Origin: a virus
DNA length: 64,000 bases
Strand: one strand, 5' to 3'
Virus record (IMG/VR): IMGVR_UViG_3300046459_000427
Location: 40,854-104,853 of that record
In this document: positions 1 through 7,957 of the stretch, one piece after another
Numbering within the stretch: the first letter of the stretch is position 1
Layout: each line of letters starts with the position of its first letter
Notes under the pieces: generated by a model
Database searches by the model: none
What the model was told of the DNA's origin: nothing
The model's input: only the letters and a program-made list of their open reading frames with translations
Position numbers and translations under genes: made by a program

Positions 1-713
1 TGAGAGTCCATGGCGTTCTTCCAGGCCGGACTGTTCTCGACTGTCTGGGCGGCCTGGGAGCGCAGGAGGCCGTAGCGCTTGACGAGGAGTTCAGCCTGCT
101 TCTGCTCGTCCTCGACGGCGGTCTTCCACTCGGCCGGGTAGAGGCTGCGGGGGTCGTCCGGCAGCTCGGGCGGGGTGATTTCCCAGCGGTCGGTGGTGAG
201 GTTGTACGCCGCGTAGGGGTGAATTGCCGCGATGCTGTGGGAGGTCGTGCCAGGGTTCAGGTAGTAGGTGACCTCGTACGTCTGGCCGTGGAAGTCGGTA
301 TTGGCGGTGGACGGCCACAGATTCTGCTTGAGGTCGTTGTTCAGGAGGTCGGCGAATTCCGATTCGGAGATCCCCTGGAAGGTCGGGTTGGTCTCGTAGA
401 ACTTCGGGAAGTCGACGCCGAAGAGGACATCGAGGTCGCCGTTTCCACGGTCTCCGGCCCACTGGTAGGAGATGCCGGATCCAGCGAGCCAGGCCGCTGA
501 CCAGGTACGGGAGCCCTTGTAGCGGGCGTCGAGGAAGTTGTTCAGGATGCCGAGGATGTGGTCGCGCACGTCGGGCTTGATGTGCTTGCCGTCGAAGATG
601 TGCGGGTCCAGTCCGCGCTGCGGCGTGCTGAAATAGCCGGATGCCCCCGAGTGAATGTCGGGCTGCGCTCCCTGGCTTACTGCTCGATTGAGGTAGAACT
701 CGTATCCGGCCAT
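1..713 (-). CDS. Nucleotidyltransferase-like protein, truncated by the window edge
   Basis: The reading frame opens with ATG at 713 and continues past base 1, so the C-terminus is missing. The roughly 237 visible residues include WLAGSG.SYQW followed by GNGDLDVLFGVDF. This resembles the GS...DxD metal-binding core of nucleotidyltransferase-fold proteins that many actinophages encode. The substrate cannot be told from the sequence. It is the last gene of the leftward array seen here, and a terminator hairpin lies upstream of its start. The fold assignment is inference from one motif; that the frame is coding is well supported by natural composition and codon usage. Confidence 0.6.
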   Translation of the reverse strand, partial: MAGYEFYLNRAVSQGAQPDIHSGASGYFSTPQRGLDPHIFDGKHIKPDVRDHILGILNNFLDARYKGSRTWSAAWLAGSGISYQWAGDRGNGDLDVLFGVDFPKFYETNPTFQGISESEFADLLNNDLKQNLWPSTANTDFHGQTYEVTYYLNPGTTSHSIAAIHPYAAYNLTTDRWEITPPELPDDPRSLYPAEWKTAVEDEQKQAELLVKRYGLLRSQAAQTVENSPAWKNAMDS

Positions 714-738
714 GGTTTCGATTCTAGCTGGAATAGGG

Positions 739-773
739 AAAGCCCCCGATTCTGCAATTGAATCGGGGGCTTT
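739..773. terminator. Perfect hairpin, probable bidirectional terminator
   Basis: Fourteen-base perfect inverted repeat (arms 739-752 and 760-773) with a 7-base loop. The outer ends are an A run and a T run, so either strand would give a GC-rich stem followed by U residues. It sits between the end of the leftward gene at 791 and the start of the next leftward gene at 713. Confidence 0.8.
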
Positions 774-790
774 AGTAGTTGCTATTTCTC

Positions 791-1177
791 TCAGATCTTG
801 AGAGAAGCGCGGAGTTGTGCCTCCTGCGCCTGCCGCTGCATCGCCTGGCCGACCGCCATCATCTGCTGCTGGGTACGCTGGGCCGTCTCCATGACGGTCA
901 GGTCCTTCTGCACCACGGCGACGGCGCCGAAGATGTCGTCCGGGGTGGCTCCTCGCCGGGGGACGAACTTCTGGGTCAGGTCGCTGGTGGCGACGACTGC
1001 GCCGTCCAGGCCGACGGCGACGAGGAACGCGGTGGTGACCGGGGTGCCGATCTCGTCCTCGGCGGGCGGGTTCTCCTCCGCCATCTTGGCCAGGGCTGCC
1101 CGCTGCTCGTCGGTGAGATCGGTATGAAGCGCGTCGTCGTTCTTCGTGGGGGTCTGGCCGAGGATCGGGATGCTCAT
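791..1177 (-). CDS. Hypothetical protein, 128 aa
   Basis: The start is ATG at 1177, with GGAG about 7 bases upstream. I recognise no domain. The N-terminus is polar, the middle is small-residue rich and ends in GLDGAVVATSDLTQKFVP, and the last 45 residues are a Gln/Met/Ala-rich helix that could form a coiled coil. It carries one copy of the Leu-His-Thr element at residues 17-19. It forms a leftward run with the Cys-rich protein upstream. Confidence 0.75.
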   Translation of the reverse strand: MSIPILGQTPTKNDDALHTDLTDEQRAALAKMAEENPPAEDEIGTPVTTAFLVAVGLDGAVVATSDLTQKFVPRRGATPDDIFGAVAVVQKDLTVMETAQRTQQQMMAVGQAMQRQAQEAQLRASLKI

Positions 1178-1205
1178 GAGTGCTCCAGGTGTGTGTCGGG
1201 TGGGG

Positions 1206-1691
1206 TTACTTGTAGAGTCCGGCCTTTTCGCGGGCGCTCTGTACGACCAGCGAGTGGACCGGGCAGAACTCGCAGAGGTAGCGGTCCTGGGCGGACTTGT
1301 ACCTCGGCAGGCCTGCCGCCTTGCGCTCGGCTGCGGTGTCCGGCGTGAGGCGCTTGGAGCCGGTCTTGTAGTCCGAGCAGCCGGGGTTGCGTGCGTGGGC
1401 CTTCCAGCAGGCGTGTGCGTCTTCCTGGAAGGTGTTCTTCGCCTCGTAGAAGGAGGTGTCGAAGCCGGTGTGGCCGGTCTTGTCGCGGATCTGGGAGATG
1501 ATCGCGTCGCGGGTGCTGGGGCTGTCCCAGTGCTTCTTCTCCACACGCAGCATCGGGTGCGCGATGTGGTTGGGGTGCTTCTGTACGAGCGCTTCCAGGA
1601 GGAAGTCGGCGCGGGGGTCGCCCTCGTAGTCGGGCAGTTCCTCCATAGACCCGCAGGTCTTGCAGAGAAGAAGCCGTATGTGCTCGGCCAT
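1206..1691 (-). CDS. Cys-rich hypothetical protein, 161 aa
   Basis: The start is ATG at 1691 behind AGGGA. The protein has three cysteine clusters: CKTC at residues 10-13, two single cysteines in the middle (ACWK and GCSDY), and CEFC near residue 140. Such spacing suits a zinc site or an iron-sulfur cluster, but I cannot assign a family. It is in the same leftward array as the secreted lysozyme-like gene. The function is unknown. Confidence 0.75.
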   Translation of the reverse strand: MAEHIRLLLCKTCGSMEELPDYEGDPRADFLLEALVQKHPNHIAHPMLRVEKKHWDSPSTRDAIISQIRDKTGHTGFDTSFYEAKNTFQEDAHACWKAHARNPGCSDYKTGSKRLTPDTAAERKAAGLPRYKSAQDRYLCEFCPVHSLVVQSAREKAGLYK

Positions 1692-1705
1692 GGTGTCCCT
1701 TCGAA

Positions 1706-2311
1706 TCAGTACCAGTTAGTGGCCTGGGAGTGTGCCCAGGCGGTGCAGGGTGTCCCGTATACCGCCTTGATGTATCCGAGTCCCCATCGTATCTGGGTTA
1801 TTGCATTTGTTTGCCAATCCGAACCGGCGGAAGCCATCTTCGAACCGGGCAATGCCTGCGGGATTCCGTAGGCGCCGGAGGAGGGGTTTGTGGCGGTGAC
1901 TCGCCAGTTCGACTCCTTCTCCCAGAGCAGTTCCAGGCAGGAGAACTGTGCGGGGCCGACCTGTGCGAGGGCGTAGGCCTTCGGGGAGGTCGTGGCGACG
2001 ACGGCGCGTGTCGGGGTTGGTGACGCCCGGGGGGTCTTTGTGGGTTTTGGCTGGTGGGTCGGGGTGCTGCTCGGCTTCGGCTTGACGGTCTTGGTGACCT
2101 TGGGCGTAGGCGCCGGGGTGGTTGGGGGCGCCAGCTTGGGGCGGGTCATGGACCGGTTGGCGGTGTCCGGAGCTGATCGGGTGACGGCGGGTGCGGCGGC
2201 GATGCCGTTGTAGTCGACGGGCTGGTCCTGGCCGGTGATGGAGATGGCCGAGACGGCAGAAGCCGTAACAAGGATGGCGGACGCTGCTGCTGCGGCTACG
2301 CGGTAGCGCAT
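1706..2311 (-). CDS. Secreted transglycosylase-like protein
   Basis: This 201-aa protein starts MRYR and then has an Ala/Val-rich segment (residues 5-25) that looks like a signal peptide or membrane anchor. A Pro/Thr/Lys-rich linker follows (about 45-110). The C-terminal part has CLELLWEKESNW, then SGAYGIPQALPGSKM and a WGLGYIKAVYG segment. That pattern is the lysozyme-like/SLT fold of actinobacterial resuscitation and aggregation-promoting proteins, with Glu of WEKESNW as the likely catalytic acid. It would cut peptidoglycan outside the membrane. It lies next to the CHAP endolysin, so a role in lysis is plausible. Confidence 0.75.
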   Translation of the reverse strand: MRYRVAAAAASAILVTASAVSAISITGQDQPVDYNGIAAAPAVTRSAPDTANRSMTRPKLAPPTTPAPTPKVTKTVKPKPSSTPTHQPKPTKTPRASPTPTRAVVATTSPKAYALAQVGPAQFSCLELLWEKESNWRVTATNPSSGAYGIPQALPGSKMASAGSDWQTNAITQIRWGLGYIKAVYGTPCTAWAHSQATNWY

Positions 2312-2333
2312 GCGGTTGCCTCACGTTCGGGGA

Positions 2334-2384
2334 CGTTCTTGCTCCTAGAACGTAACATCCCCACTACGGCATTGGAAGCCGTAA
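2334..2384. promoter_or_regulatory. Intergenic region with two small inverted repeats
   Basis: The 90-base gap between the endolysin and the secreted transglycosylase holds CGTTCT..AGAACG (2334-2352) and TACGGC..GCCGTA (2365-2383), each with a 7-base loop. The second contains GAAGCCGTAA, a string that recurs in other gene gaps. These could be operators or a weak terminator; no U tract is obvious. Confidence 0.35.
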
Positions 2385-2404
2385 TGAGGATGACGTTATT
2401 CAGA

Positions 2405-3295
2405 TCACGCCTTGACGGTGAACAGGCCGCTGGCCGTGGCCAGCTTCGTCAGGGACTGAAGGCCCGGGGCGCCCTTGGCGTCGTTGCCCTGGTAGCCCTT
2501 CTTCCGGCGGAAGAGGTCGTAGGCGTCCTGCGTCTTGGTGCCCCAGGAGCCGTCCACCCACCTCGCGTCCAGGTAGCCCAGCGCCGACAGCGCCTTCTCG
2601 ACGAGCAGGACATCGGCCTTGTGGGTCGTGTGGCCCGTGGCCGCCGGGAGATCGGCCTTGCGGGCCGCCACGACGTTGGAGACGTCCACGACCGGCTTGG
2701 CCGCAGGCTTCGGAGCGGGCTTGGCCGCAGGCTTCGGAGCGGGCTTCGGGGCGGCCGGAGTGGCCGAGGTATGAAGCGAAGGGTTCTGCGACTTCCACGC
2801 CGGGTCGGCCGACTCGATACCGCCCGGGTATTCCGGGTAGCCGTAGCCGTAGACGTGCGCATCGGTCCGGATATGGGTCTTCGAATAGACCCCGTCGCCT
2901 TCGGCTGAACCATTCACGTTCGTATTGCCTTCGACGGAATACACGTGAGTCGCGTCGAATCCGATGACGACCCCGGTGTGCTCACCGCCGCCCGGACCGT
3001 AGAAGACCTGCGCACCGATGGCGGGGTACTCGGACCAGCGCTTGCGGGCCTTGTACCAGGAAACGCCGGTAGCGCACGAGGCGGTAACCGGGTAGGAGCC
3101 CTTCGGCAGGCCCGCCGTCTGGAAAGCCCACGCCGCGAATACGGCGCACCAGGCACCCTCGACGTTGTCGACCCATTCCAGGCCGGGGACCTTGTCGGCG
3201 TACTTCTCGTGGTTGTTCCAGTGGCCGTTGGAATAGCCCTCGTGGTACCCCACCTCGGCCTTTACGACCTTGCTGAGAGTGTCGGTCAAAGACAT
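2405..3295 (-). CDS. Endolysin: CHAP amidase/endopeptidase plus peptidoglycan-binding domain
   Basis: This 296-aa protein has an N-terminal CHAP (NlpC/P60-like) domain of about 160 residues: catalytic Cys at about 50 in WCAVFAAW, and His in GEHTGVVIGF at about 107. An Ala/Pro/Lys repeat linker (about 178-205) leads to a C-terminal peptidoglycan-binding-like domain with ALGYLDARWVDGSWG and TQDAYDLFRRKKGY. It should hydrolyse the host cell-wall peptide at the end of infection after holin release, since no signal peptide is seen. A Leu-His-Thr element copy lies at residues 173-175, just before the linker. Confidence 0.9.
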   Translation of the reverse strand: MSLTDTLSKVVKAEVGYHEGYSNGHWNNHEKYADKVPGLEWVDNVEGAWCAVFAAWAFQTAGLPKGSYPVTASCATGVSWYKARKRWSEYPAIGAQVFYGPGGGEHTGVVIGFDATHVYSVEGNTNVNGSAEGDGVYSKTHIRTDAHVYGYGYPEYPGGIESADPAWKSQNPSLHTSATPAAPKPAPKPAAKPAPKPAAKPVVDVSNVVAARKADLPAATGHTTHKADVLLVEKALSALGYLDARWVDGSWGTKTQDAYDLFRRKKGYQGNDAKGAPGLQSLTKLATASGLFTVKA

Positions 3296-3297
3296 GT

Positions 3298-3546
3298 TCA
3301 GAATCCTGCCTGCGATGGTGAGGTCTCGACGTAGTTGGGGGTGTGCACCGGCTGGCCGTCGGGACGGATCTTGACCTCGTCCTCATGGCGCCCGTACCAC
3401 ACGTCACTGAGGTCCAGGCGGGCCCGGGTCGTTGCGGAGGTCGTCACGCCGATACCGCCACGGTCGACGATGATCTTCTTGTACTTGCCGTCCGTCGCGC
3501 CCTCGTTGAGTTCCGCGTTCATGGACCGGGACTGGGCGTAAGCCAT
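3298..3546 (-). CDS. Hypothetical protein, 82 aa
   Basis: Starts with ATG at 3546 directly after the TAA of the upstream 54-aa gene. The sequence is polar and shows no family I recognise. Near its C-terminus is DGQPVHTPNYVE, and a similar AQPVHTQRFTPT occurs in the 92-aa protein at 6182-6460, so the two may share a short interaction motif. It belongs to a run of six small genes of unknown role upstream of the endolysin. Confidence 0.7.
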   Translation of the reverse strand: MAYAQSRSMNAELNEGATDGKYKKIIVDRGGIGVTTSATTRARLDLSDVWYGRHEDEVKIRPDGQPVHTPNYVETSPSQAGF

Positions 3547-3711
3547 TTACTTCGCTCGCTTTCCGTTACCGTTCGCGCCCCGGCGATCGTTGAAGATGGC
3601 CAGTGGCTTAGCGGCACCGGTCGAACCTTCTTGGACCGTGCGCTTGCTGTTGTCAGACATTCCAGGGCGCCGCTTGTCGTCGGCGCGGTGCGGCTTTCTG
3701 TGCTTGGCCAT
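3547..3711 (-). CDS. Small basic hypothetical protein, 54 aa
   Basis: ATG at 3711 overlaps the TGA of the upstream gene (TGATG), and its TAA abuts the ATG of the downstream gene. The product starts MAKHRKPHRADDKRRPGM and ends GKRAK, so it is strongly basic and could bind nucleic acid or an acidic protein. No family is recognised. Support comes from tight coupling on both sides. Confidence 0.65.
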   Translation of the reverse strand: MAKHRKPHRADDKRRPGMSDNSKRTVQEGSTGAAKPLAIFNDRRGANGNGKRAK

Positions 3712-4001
3712 CAAAAGCCCCCAAGGGTCGGCCTTGAACTTCCAGAATAGCCACCTATGCTGCCCACTCCGTTAGTCGGAGCCGGGAACTGGCTATTCAC
3801 TGAGAGCACGTCCTCTATTCCGAGGGCCGTGGTCCGGTATCCGTACTTCGGAGGAAACAAAGGACGGACGACAGGGGCGGGCGCTGCCTGCATGGCGAGC
3901 ACGTCGCCCGGGATATCGGCGACGCCGAGCGCGTCCGTGAGAATCCGCTCAGGAAGAGAGGCCCACGGACGCGTCCGGTCGTATATGGAATCCGCTTGCA
4001 T
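3711..4001 (-). CDS. Hypothetical protein, 96 aa
   Basis: Starts ATG at 4001, overlapping the stop of the 418-aa gene by one base. Composition is normal, with Pro/Gly-rich C-terminus (IGGYSGSSRPTLGGF). No domain is recognised. It sits in the cluster of small unknown genes between SpoVS and the endolysin. Confidence 0.7.
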   Translation of the reverse strand: MQADSIYDRTRPWASLPERILTDALGVADIPGDVLAMQAAPAPVVRPLFPPKYGYRTTALGIEDVLSVNSQFPAPTNGVGSIGGYSGSSRPTLGGF

Positions 4002-5257
4002 CAGAACAACTTCTGCTGGCCCGGGTGGACCTCGGTATGAAGCCCGTTCTTGCCGTAGGTGTTCAGCGAGGAGTCGTGGTTGTCACCACGGCGCCGCTTC
4101 TCCTCCGACCACTGCGCGGACTGCATGTTGGTCAGGGAGTTCAGTCCGCGCTCCTGCATGACGTTGCGGGCGACGTGGTCGTGGAAGGCGTGGATGCCCT
4201 TGATACCCATGTACGCCTGCTGGCTGCCGGAGCCCTTCTTGTCCTCCAGGTGCGGCGCGAAGGCACCACCACCGGAGTGCGTGTCCGACACCCAGAACTG
4301 TGAGGAGCCGTGCGGGTCCACCCACGAGTTGTGATAGGCGCCGACCTTCTCACCGGCCGTCGGCTTCCATGCGTTCGACAACTGCTTGCCGTTGAGGACC
4401 TGGTGCGTCACGTCGATCGCCAGGGCGTGGTTACGGGGGTACCCGTTGGCCGGGTAGGCGCGGGTGTCGCCTTCCTTCTTCACCAGTTGCGTGAACTGCT
4501 TGCCCGACTTCGAGGTGACGGTCTTCTCCACCTTGTCCTCGCGCGGGACGTAGTAGTCCTTGTGGTAGTGGTAGTCCTCGCCGGTCTTGCCGGATTTGGC
4601 CCACTGGATCGCGTGGCTGGCCGCCTGGTCGTTGGGGTAGACCGCCTTGCCCGTCTCCTTGTCCGGCCGCACGAACACGTTCTGCGGGGACGTGATGGCG
4701 TTCGCAGCGGCCTGAACGCCGAAGGGGACACCGTTCTCCTTGGCCGAGGTCTTCAGACGCGCACGCGGGCTCAGGGAACCGTCCCGGGTGTGGTCGTCGG
4801 CCGGGCTGTAGAACGAGTCGTGGTGCCCGCCCTCGTGCGCGTACGCACGGTCGACCTGAGAGGCCAGGGCGCGGTGAGCGGAGTCGGGGGTAACACCGAA
4901 CTTGGCGGCCGAGCGCAGCACGCGGGACTGCTCGGCAGGTGTGTGGTCCTCCCACCGACGGTTGACCGGCATCATGTCCCTGACCGGGTTCATGGTGTGC
5001 TGGCCGTGCCAGACATCAGACCCCTTCGGGCCCTCCAACTCCATCTGCCCGTGCAGGTTCGGAGCCTTGTCGGTGTTGCCCATCAGCCGGTACGACTGGC
5101 GGGGACTGGCTCCGGCTCCGGGCTTGTCCTGGATGGTCGTAAAGCGCTGCGGGTTGGCGGCCTCGTAGGACTGCCGCTTGGCCGAGGCGTCCTTGACGGT
5201 CTTGTTGTAGGCGCGGGTATCCGCAGCCTTCTGTGCTGGGGTCTTGCTCGCAGCCAT
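4001..5257 (-). CDS. Hypothetical protein, 418 aa
   Basis: The N-terminal half is polar and includes AYAHEGGHHDSFYSP; residues about 190-215 read GVQAAANAITSPQNVFVRP, the type of segment seen in a family of uncharacterised actinophage proteins. The second half is rich in His, Tyr and Gly. The gene ends with the Leu-His-Thr element encoded 13 to 11 residues before its C-terminus. A virion-associated or DNA-related role cannot be distinguished. It is the longest gene of this unknown cluster. Confidence 0.75.
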   Translation of the reverse strand: MAASKTPAQKAADTRAYNKTVKDASAKRQSYEAANPQRFTTIQDKPGAGASPRQSYRLMGNTDKAPNLHGQMELEGPKGSDVWHGQHTMNPVRDMMPVNRRWEDHTPAEQSRVLRSAAKFGVTPDSAHRALASQVDRAYAHEGGHHDSFYSPADDHTRDGSLSPRARLKTSAKENGVPFGVQAAANAITSPQNVFVRPDKETGKAVYPNDQAASHAIQWAKSGKTGEDYHYHKDYYVPREDKVEKTVTSKSGKQFTQLVKKEGDTRAYPANGYPRNHALAIDVTHQVLNGKQLSNAWKPTAGEKVGAYHNSWVDPHGSSQFWVSDTHSGGGAFAPHLEDKKGSGSQQAYMGIKGIHAFHDHVARNVMQERGLNSLTNMQSAQWSEEKRRRGDNHDSSLNTYGKNGLHTEVHPGQQKLF

Positions 5258-5261
5258 CGGG

Positions 5262-5816
5262 CTACCTCCACTGGTCTGGGGAGTTGTGGGGAGACGCCGA
5301 CGGCAGCAGCTTCCGCAGCCGTTCGGAGCGCACGGGGTCGATGTCGGCCATGACCTCGGCGATGCCGTACTTCTGCTGGAGAGCGGCCATCTCGGACGGG
5401 GACAGGGCGTTGACCTTGCCGCCGTGGGCGAGGCGTTCGGTGACGTCGCCCTTCTGTGTCCACTTCAGGCCCCGGGCCTGGTAGACCAGACCGGCCTGCG
5501 GGTTGACGGAGCCGACGTCAGGCCACGAGTAGTCGCCGGAGTCGATCTTGTCGCCCTTGTGGACGCCCCTTTGATAGGAGCGGTCGGTAAGGCGCTTCTG
5601 GACGCCCTTGAGCAGCCTGTCCTGGCGCCGGTCATTGATGGTGCCGAGATACCCGTCGGGATATTCGGCGGAAGGAACGCGACCACCCATGGCAGCGCGC
5701 CGGGCGTCCAGGGAATCGCGGAAGGAAAGAGCGTCTGCGCCTGCTCCGCCATTCGCACGAACCGGGGCGCCCGGCTGACCTATGCCCATAGGTGGCATGT
5801 ATTGCCAGTTAGACAT
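5262..5816 (-). CDS. Hypothetical protein, 184 aa
   Basis: ATG at 5816; the product begins MSNWQYMPPMGIGQPGAP and later has RRQDRLLKGVQKRLTDRSYQ and SPSEMAALQQKYGIAEVMAD. No family is recognised. It is separated by 4 bases from the 418-aa gene and is likely co-transcribed and co-translated with it. Confidence 0.7.
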   Translation of the reverse strand: MSNWQYMPPMGIGQPGAPVRANGGAGADALSFRDSLDARRAAMGGRVPSAEYPDGYLGTINDRRQDRLLKGVQKRLTDRSYQRGVHKGDKIDSGDYSWPDVGSVNPQAGLVYQARGLKWTQKGDVTERLAHGGKVNALSPSEMAALQQKYGIAEVMADIDPVRSERLRKLLPSASPHNSPDQWR

Positions 5817-5829
5817 GGCTGCCTACGAC

Positions 5830-6171
5830 CTACATTCCCTGTCGGTACTGACGCCGGAGGTAGAAGTCGCGGTTTCCGATAGCGGAGGGGACCACCACGG
5901 TGTTGCGCTGGACGAGTCCAGCCTCGGCAGCATTCGCCTGGTAGAGAACTGCGGTCGGGCGCAGGGAGGCGCCGTTCCGCTCCAGGATGTTCGGGCGGTG
6001 GGAAGCGGTAGCCGCCTCCAGGAATCCACCCTTGGACTGGTTCTTCTTCGGGACGGACCGGCCCTTGATGGGCTTGGCCACATTCCCGACCCGGGACGCT
6101 GCGGTACCCATGGTCGGACGCAACGACGGGTCATTCGTCGTCACGAGGTTGTCGCTCTTCTTCTTCGCCAC
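5830..6171 (-). CDS. Basic hypothetical protein, 113 aa
   Basis: I prefer the GTG start at 6171, preceded by GGAG, over longer starts that would overlap the upstream gene. The product begins VAKKKSDNLVTTNDPSLRP and is rich in Arg, Asn and Ser, with PIKGRSVPKKNQSKGG in the middle. No domain is recognised. It is part of the six-gene unknown cluster. Confidence 0.65.
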   Translation of the reverse strand: MAKKKSDNLVTTNDPSLRPTMGTAASRVGNVAKPIKGRSVPKKNQSKGGFLEAATASHRPNILERNGASLRPTAVLYQANAAEAGLVQRNTVVVPSAIGNRDFYLRRQYRQGM

Positions 6172-6181
6172 TTCTGGCTCC

Positions 6182-6460
6182 TTAGCCGCCGAGGGTTCGG
6201 TACGGGTTCTTGTCGATCCACAGCCGCTTGTCGTACGTCTGGGAGGAGGCACCATTCGCTGATGGCATTGATCCCCCGCCTATACGCCTTCGGTCGTAGT
6301 CCTGAGAGCCCAGACCGTTGGCGGAACCACGTACCTGGGTCTCGTCAAAGACTGAGGTCGGTGTGAATCGCTGGGTATGGACCGGCTGGGCCGACGGGTA
6401 CTTTGTTTCCATGGCACCAGTCGAAAAGGACCCATTTCGTCCGTCCGATACACCATTCAT
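6182..6460 (-). CDS. Hypothetical protein, 92 aa
   Basis: ATG at 6460 lies close behind GGAGG. The product is polar, Gly/Ser/Tyr-rich and low in hydrophobic residues, so it may be flexible. It shares QPVHT with the 82-aa protein at 3298-3546. Function unknown. It lies directly downstream of SpoVS. Confidence 0.65.
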   Translation of the reverse strand: MNGVSDGRNGSFSTGAMETKYPSAQPVHTQRFTPTSVFDETQVRGSANGLGSQDYDRRRIGGGSMPSANGASSQTYDKRLWIDKNPYRTLGG

Positions 6461-6518
6461 TTCGCCTCCGTGGGATCCTTCCCAGTGTAAAGACGGAATG
6501 GCGGCGGTTTAGAACTCG

Positions 6519-6821
6519 TCAGTGGACGAGGATCCGCAGAAGGATCGCGCTGATTTCTCCGGCGTCGGGGGTGTTCACCGTGGTGAATCCGGGCCGGGTG
6601 TCGAGGACGATTCCCCGGGGTGCGACGAAACTGTTGGCGATAGCGATTGCCTTGACGCCCTGATTCACCGCTCCGGCACCGATGGCTCGCAGGGTCACAC
6701 GCTTACCGTCATAGACGGCGTGCGAGATGGCGCTGGCCACACTGGCGGCGGACGACGAACTCTTGACGCGGAGGATGACCTCGTTACCGGCCCCCTCGTC
6801 GGCGTCGAACTGAACTCCCAT
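6519..6821 (-). CDS. spoVS: SpoVS-like (stage V sporulation protein S) small nucleic-acid-binding protein
   Basis: This 100-aa protein matches the SpoVS family over nearly its whole length: VILRVKSSSSAASVASAI near residues 15-32, TLRAIGAGAVNQGVKAIAIA in the middle, then VAPRGIVLDTRPGFTTV and a C-terminal ISAILLRI. The family is small, with an Alba-like fold, and acts in sporulation control in Firmicutes; homologues occur in some actinobacteria and phages. The start ATG at 6821 has GGAG 7 bases upstream. In a phage it may affect host development or bind RNA or DNA; that role is inference, the family call is firm. Confidence 0.92.
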   Translation of the reverse strand: MGVQFDADEGAGNEVILRVKSSSSAASVASAISHAVYDGKRVTLRAIGAGAVNQGVKAIAIANSFVAPRGIVLDTRPGFTTVNTPDAGEISAILLRILVH

Positions 6822-6895
6822 TTGTGTCTCCTGTTGCTCCGATTTGCATCACATTTTGAGAATACGGAGCAGCAGGAATCTTGTGTTAATGACAA

Positions 6896-6929
6896 CAGGC
6901 CCCGAGGTGTCGTCTTCACCCGGGGCCTG
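6896..6929. terminator. Terminator hairpin downstream of the endonuclease VII gene
   Basis: Nine-base GC-rich inverted repeat CAGGCCCCG (6896-6904) and CGGGGCCTG (6921-6929). It lies immediately after the leftward gene ending at 6945 and before the SpoVS leader. The loop is 16 bases. Confidence 0.65.
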
Positions 6930-6944
6930 CTGCGCTTCTAGTTG

Positions 6945-7352
6945 TTACTTCTGGGAGATCCAGCGACCGATTTCCTGCGCCGGGGGGTTTTCGAGGTAGA
7001 CCTTGGCGCGGGTGAAGAACTCCGGGTCGTCGCGTGCGTGGCCCAGCAGGTCATTGCACGGCCGACACAAAAGGCCCCGTACGAGCAGCGTTTTGTGGTC
7101 GTGGTCGACGGACAGCCGTCGGGTGGCGCCGGTTGCTCTGCGGCAGATGGCGCACCGTCCGCCCTGGGCCTCGTACAAGGCGGTGTAGTCGCCCTCGCCG
7201 AGCCCGTAGGTGGTCTGTACGCGCTTCTCGTGGGCGGCCTTGCTGCGGCGCTTCTTCTCCTCGCGCCAGTGCGTGGCGCACCGTGGGCCGGGGTTGGGCG
7301 CTGGGCGCTTGCTCCCCGGCTCGCAGTCCTTGCAGACCTTGGTGTCGGTCAC
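6945..7352 (-). CDS. Recombination endonuclease VII-like HNH nuclease
   Basis: I use GTG at 7352, which overlaps the TGA of the kinase gene as GTGA; the longer frame upstream is a shadow. The 135-aa protein has CKDC near the N-terminus, CAIC at about residue 69, LSVDHDHKT, and GLLCRPCN. This is the zinc-binding His-Me-finger core of T4 endonuclease VII-type enzymes, which cleave branched DNA such as Holliday junctions before packaging. The catalytic His lies in DHDH. It sits in the DNA metabolism array behind dNMP kinase and ThyX. Confidence 0.88.
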   Translation of the reverse strand: MTDTKVCKDCEPGSKRPAPNPGPRCATHWREEKKRRSKAAHEKRVQTTYGLGEGDYTALYEAQGGRCAICRRATGATRRLSVDHDHKTLLVRGLLCRPCNDLLGHARDDPEFFTRAKVYLENPPAQEIGRWISQK

Positions 7353-7957
7353 GCGAAGGCCAGGATCTCCCTGACCTTGGTATGAAGGTCTTCGAGGGTG
7401 CCGTCGTTGACCAGGCGGACGTCGAACCACTTGTCCGGGAGGGGCTTCTCCGACTTGTGGTCGTTGACGGCGCCGATGCCGGGCCGGTCGATCTTGATGA
7501 GCAGGCCGAGGCGGGAGTCGATGGCGTGGTGCTCGTTCTCGAACCGCAGGTCGGTGAAGACGTACTTCTTGTTCTCGTCGAGGTTCTTGAAGGCGGCCTT
7601 GACCCACACGTTCTGGTCGATCATCTCGCGGCCGACCTCGGTGCCCAGGACCTGGAGCATCCGGCGGATCTCCTCGTACTGGCGCTTGGCGTCATCCCAG
7701 CCGAGGTTGTCCACGAGGTCCTGGACGCGGAGGTGGTAGCCGTACTCGTCGGTGATGATGATCGGGTTGAGGACGTACAGGGCCTCGCGGAGGTTGTCGG
7801 CGAAGGCGACGGCGGTGTAGCCGTAGTCGGCGAGGATCTTGGCGACGGTGTCCTTGCCTGCGCTCGGGTAGCCGTGGAGGCCGACGAACTGCGGGAGCCA
7901 GGACTCGATGATGTCGTGGCCGTCGGTGGCGGTGGCGGTGGCGGTGGCGGTGGTCAC
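7349..7957 (-). CDS. Deoxynucleoside monophosphate kinase
   Basis: The P-loop is near the N-terminus: LHGYPSAGKDTVAKILADYG, followed by VAFADNLREALYVLNP, typical of phage dNMP kinases that phosphorylate dNMPs to dNDPs. The 202-aa length fits. The start is GTG at 7957 with GGAG upstream and a Thr/Ala repeat (coded by GGTGGC units on the + strand) as the first residues. A Leu-His-Thr copy is 11 residues from the C-terminus. With ThyX and NrdJ it would supply dNTPs for phage DNA. Confidence 0.85.
   Translation of the reverse strand: MTTATATATATDGHDIIESWLPQFVGLHGYPSAGKDTVAKILADYGYTAVAFADNLREALYVLNPIIITDEYGYHLRVQDLVDNLGWDDAKRQYEEIRRMLQVLGTEVGREMIDQNVWVKAAFKNLDENKKYVFTDLRFENEHHAIDSRLGLLIKIDRPGIGAVNDHKSEKPLPDKWFDVRLVNDGTLEDLHTKVREILAFA

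Noticed and set aside
7926-7954. GGTGGC hexamer run as a regulatory repeat
   Set aside because: It is the Thr/Ala codon run at the start of the dNMP kinase gene; simple-sequence coding is enough to explain it.
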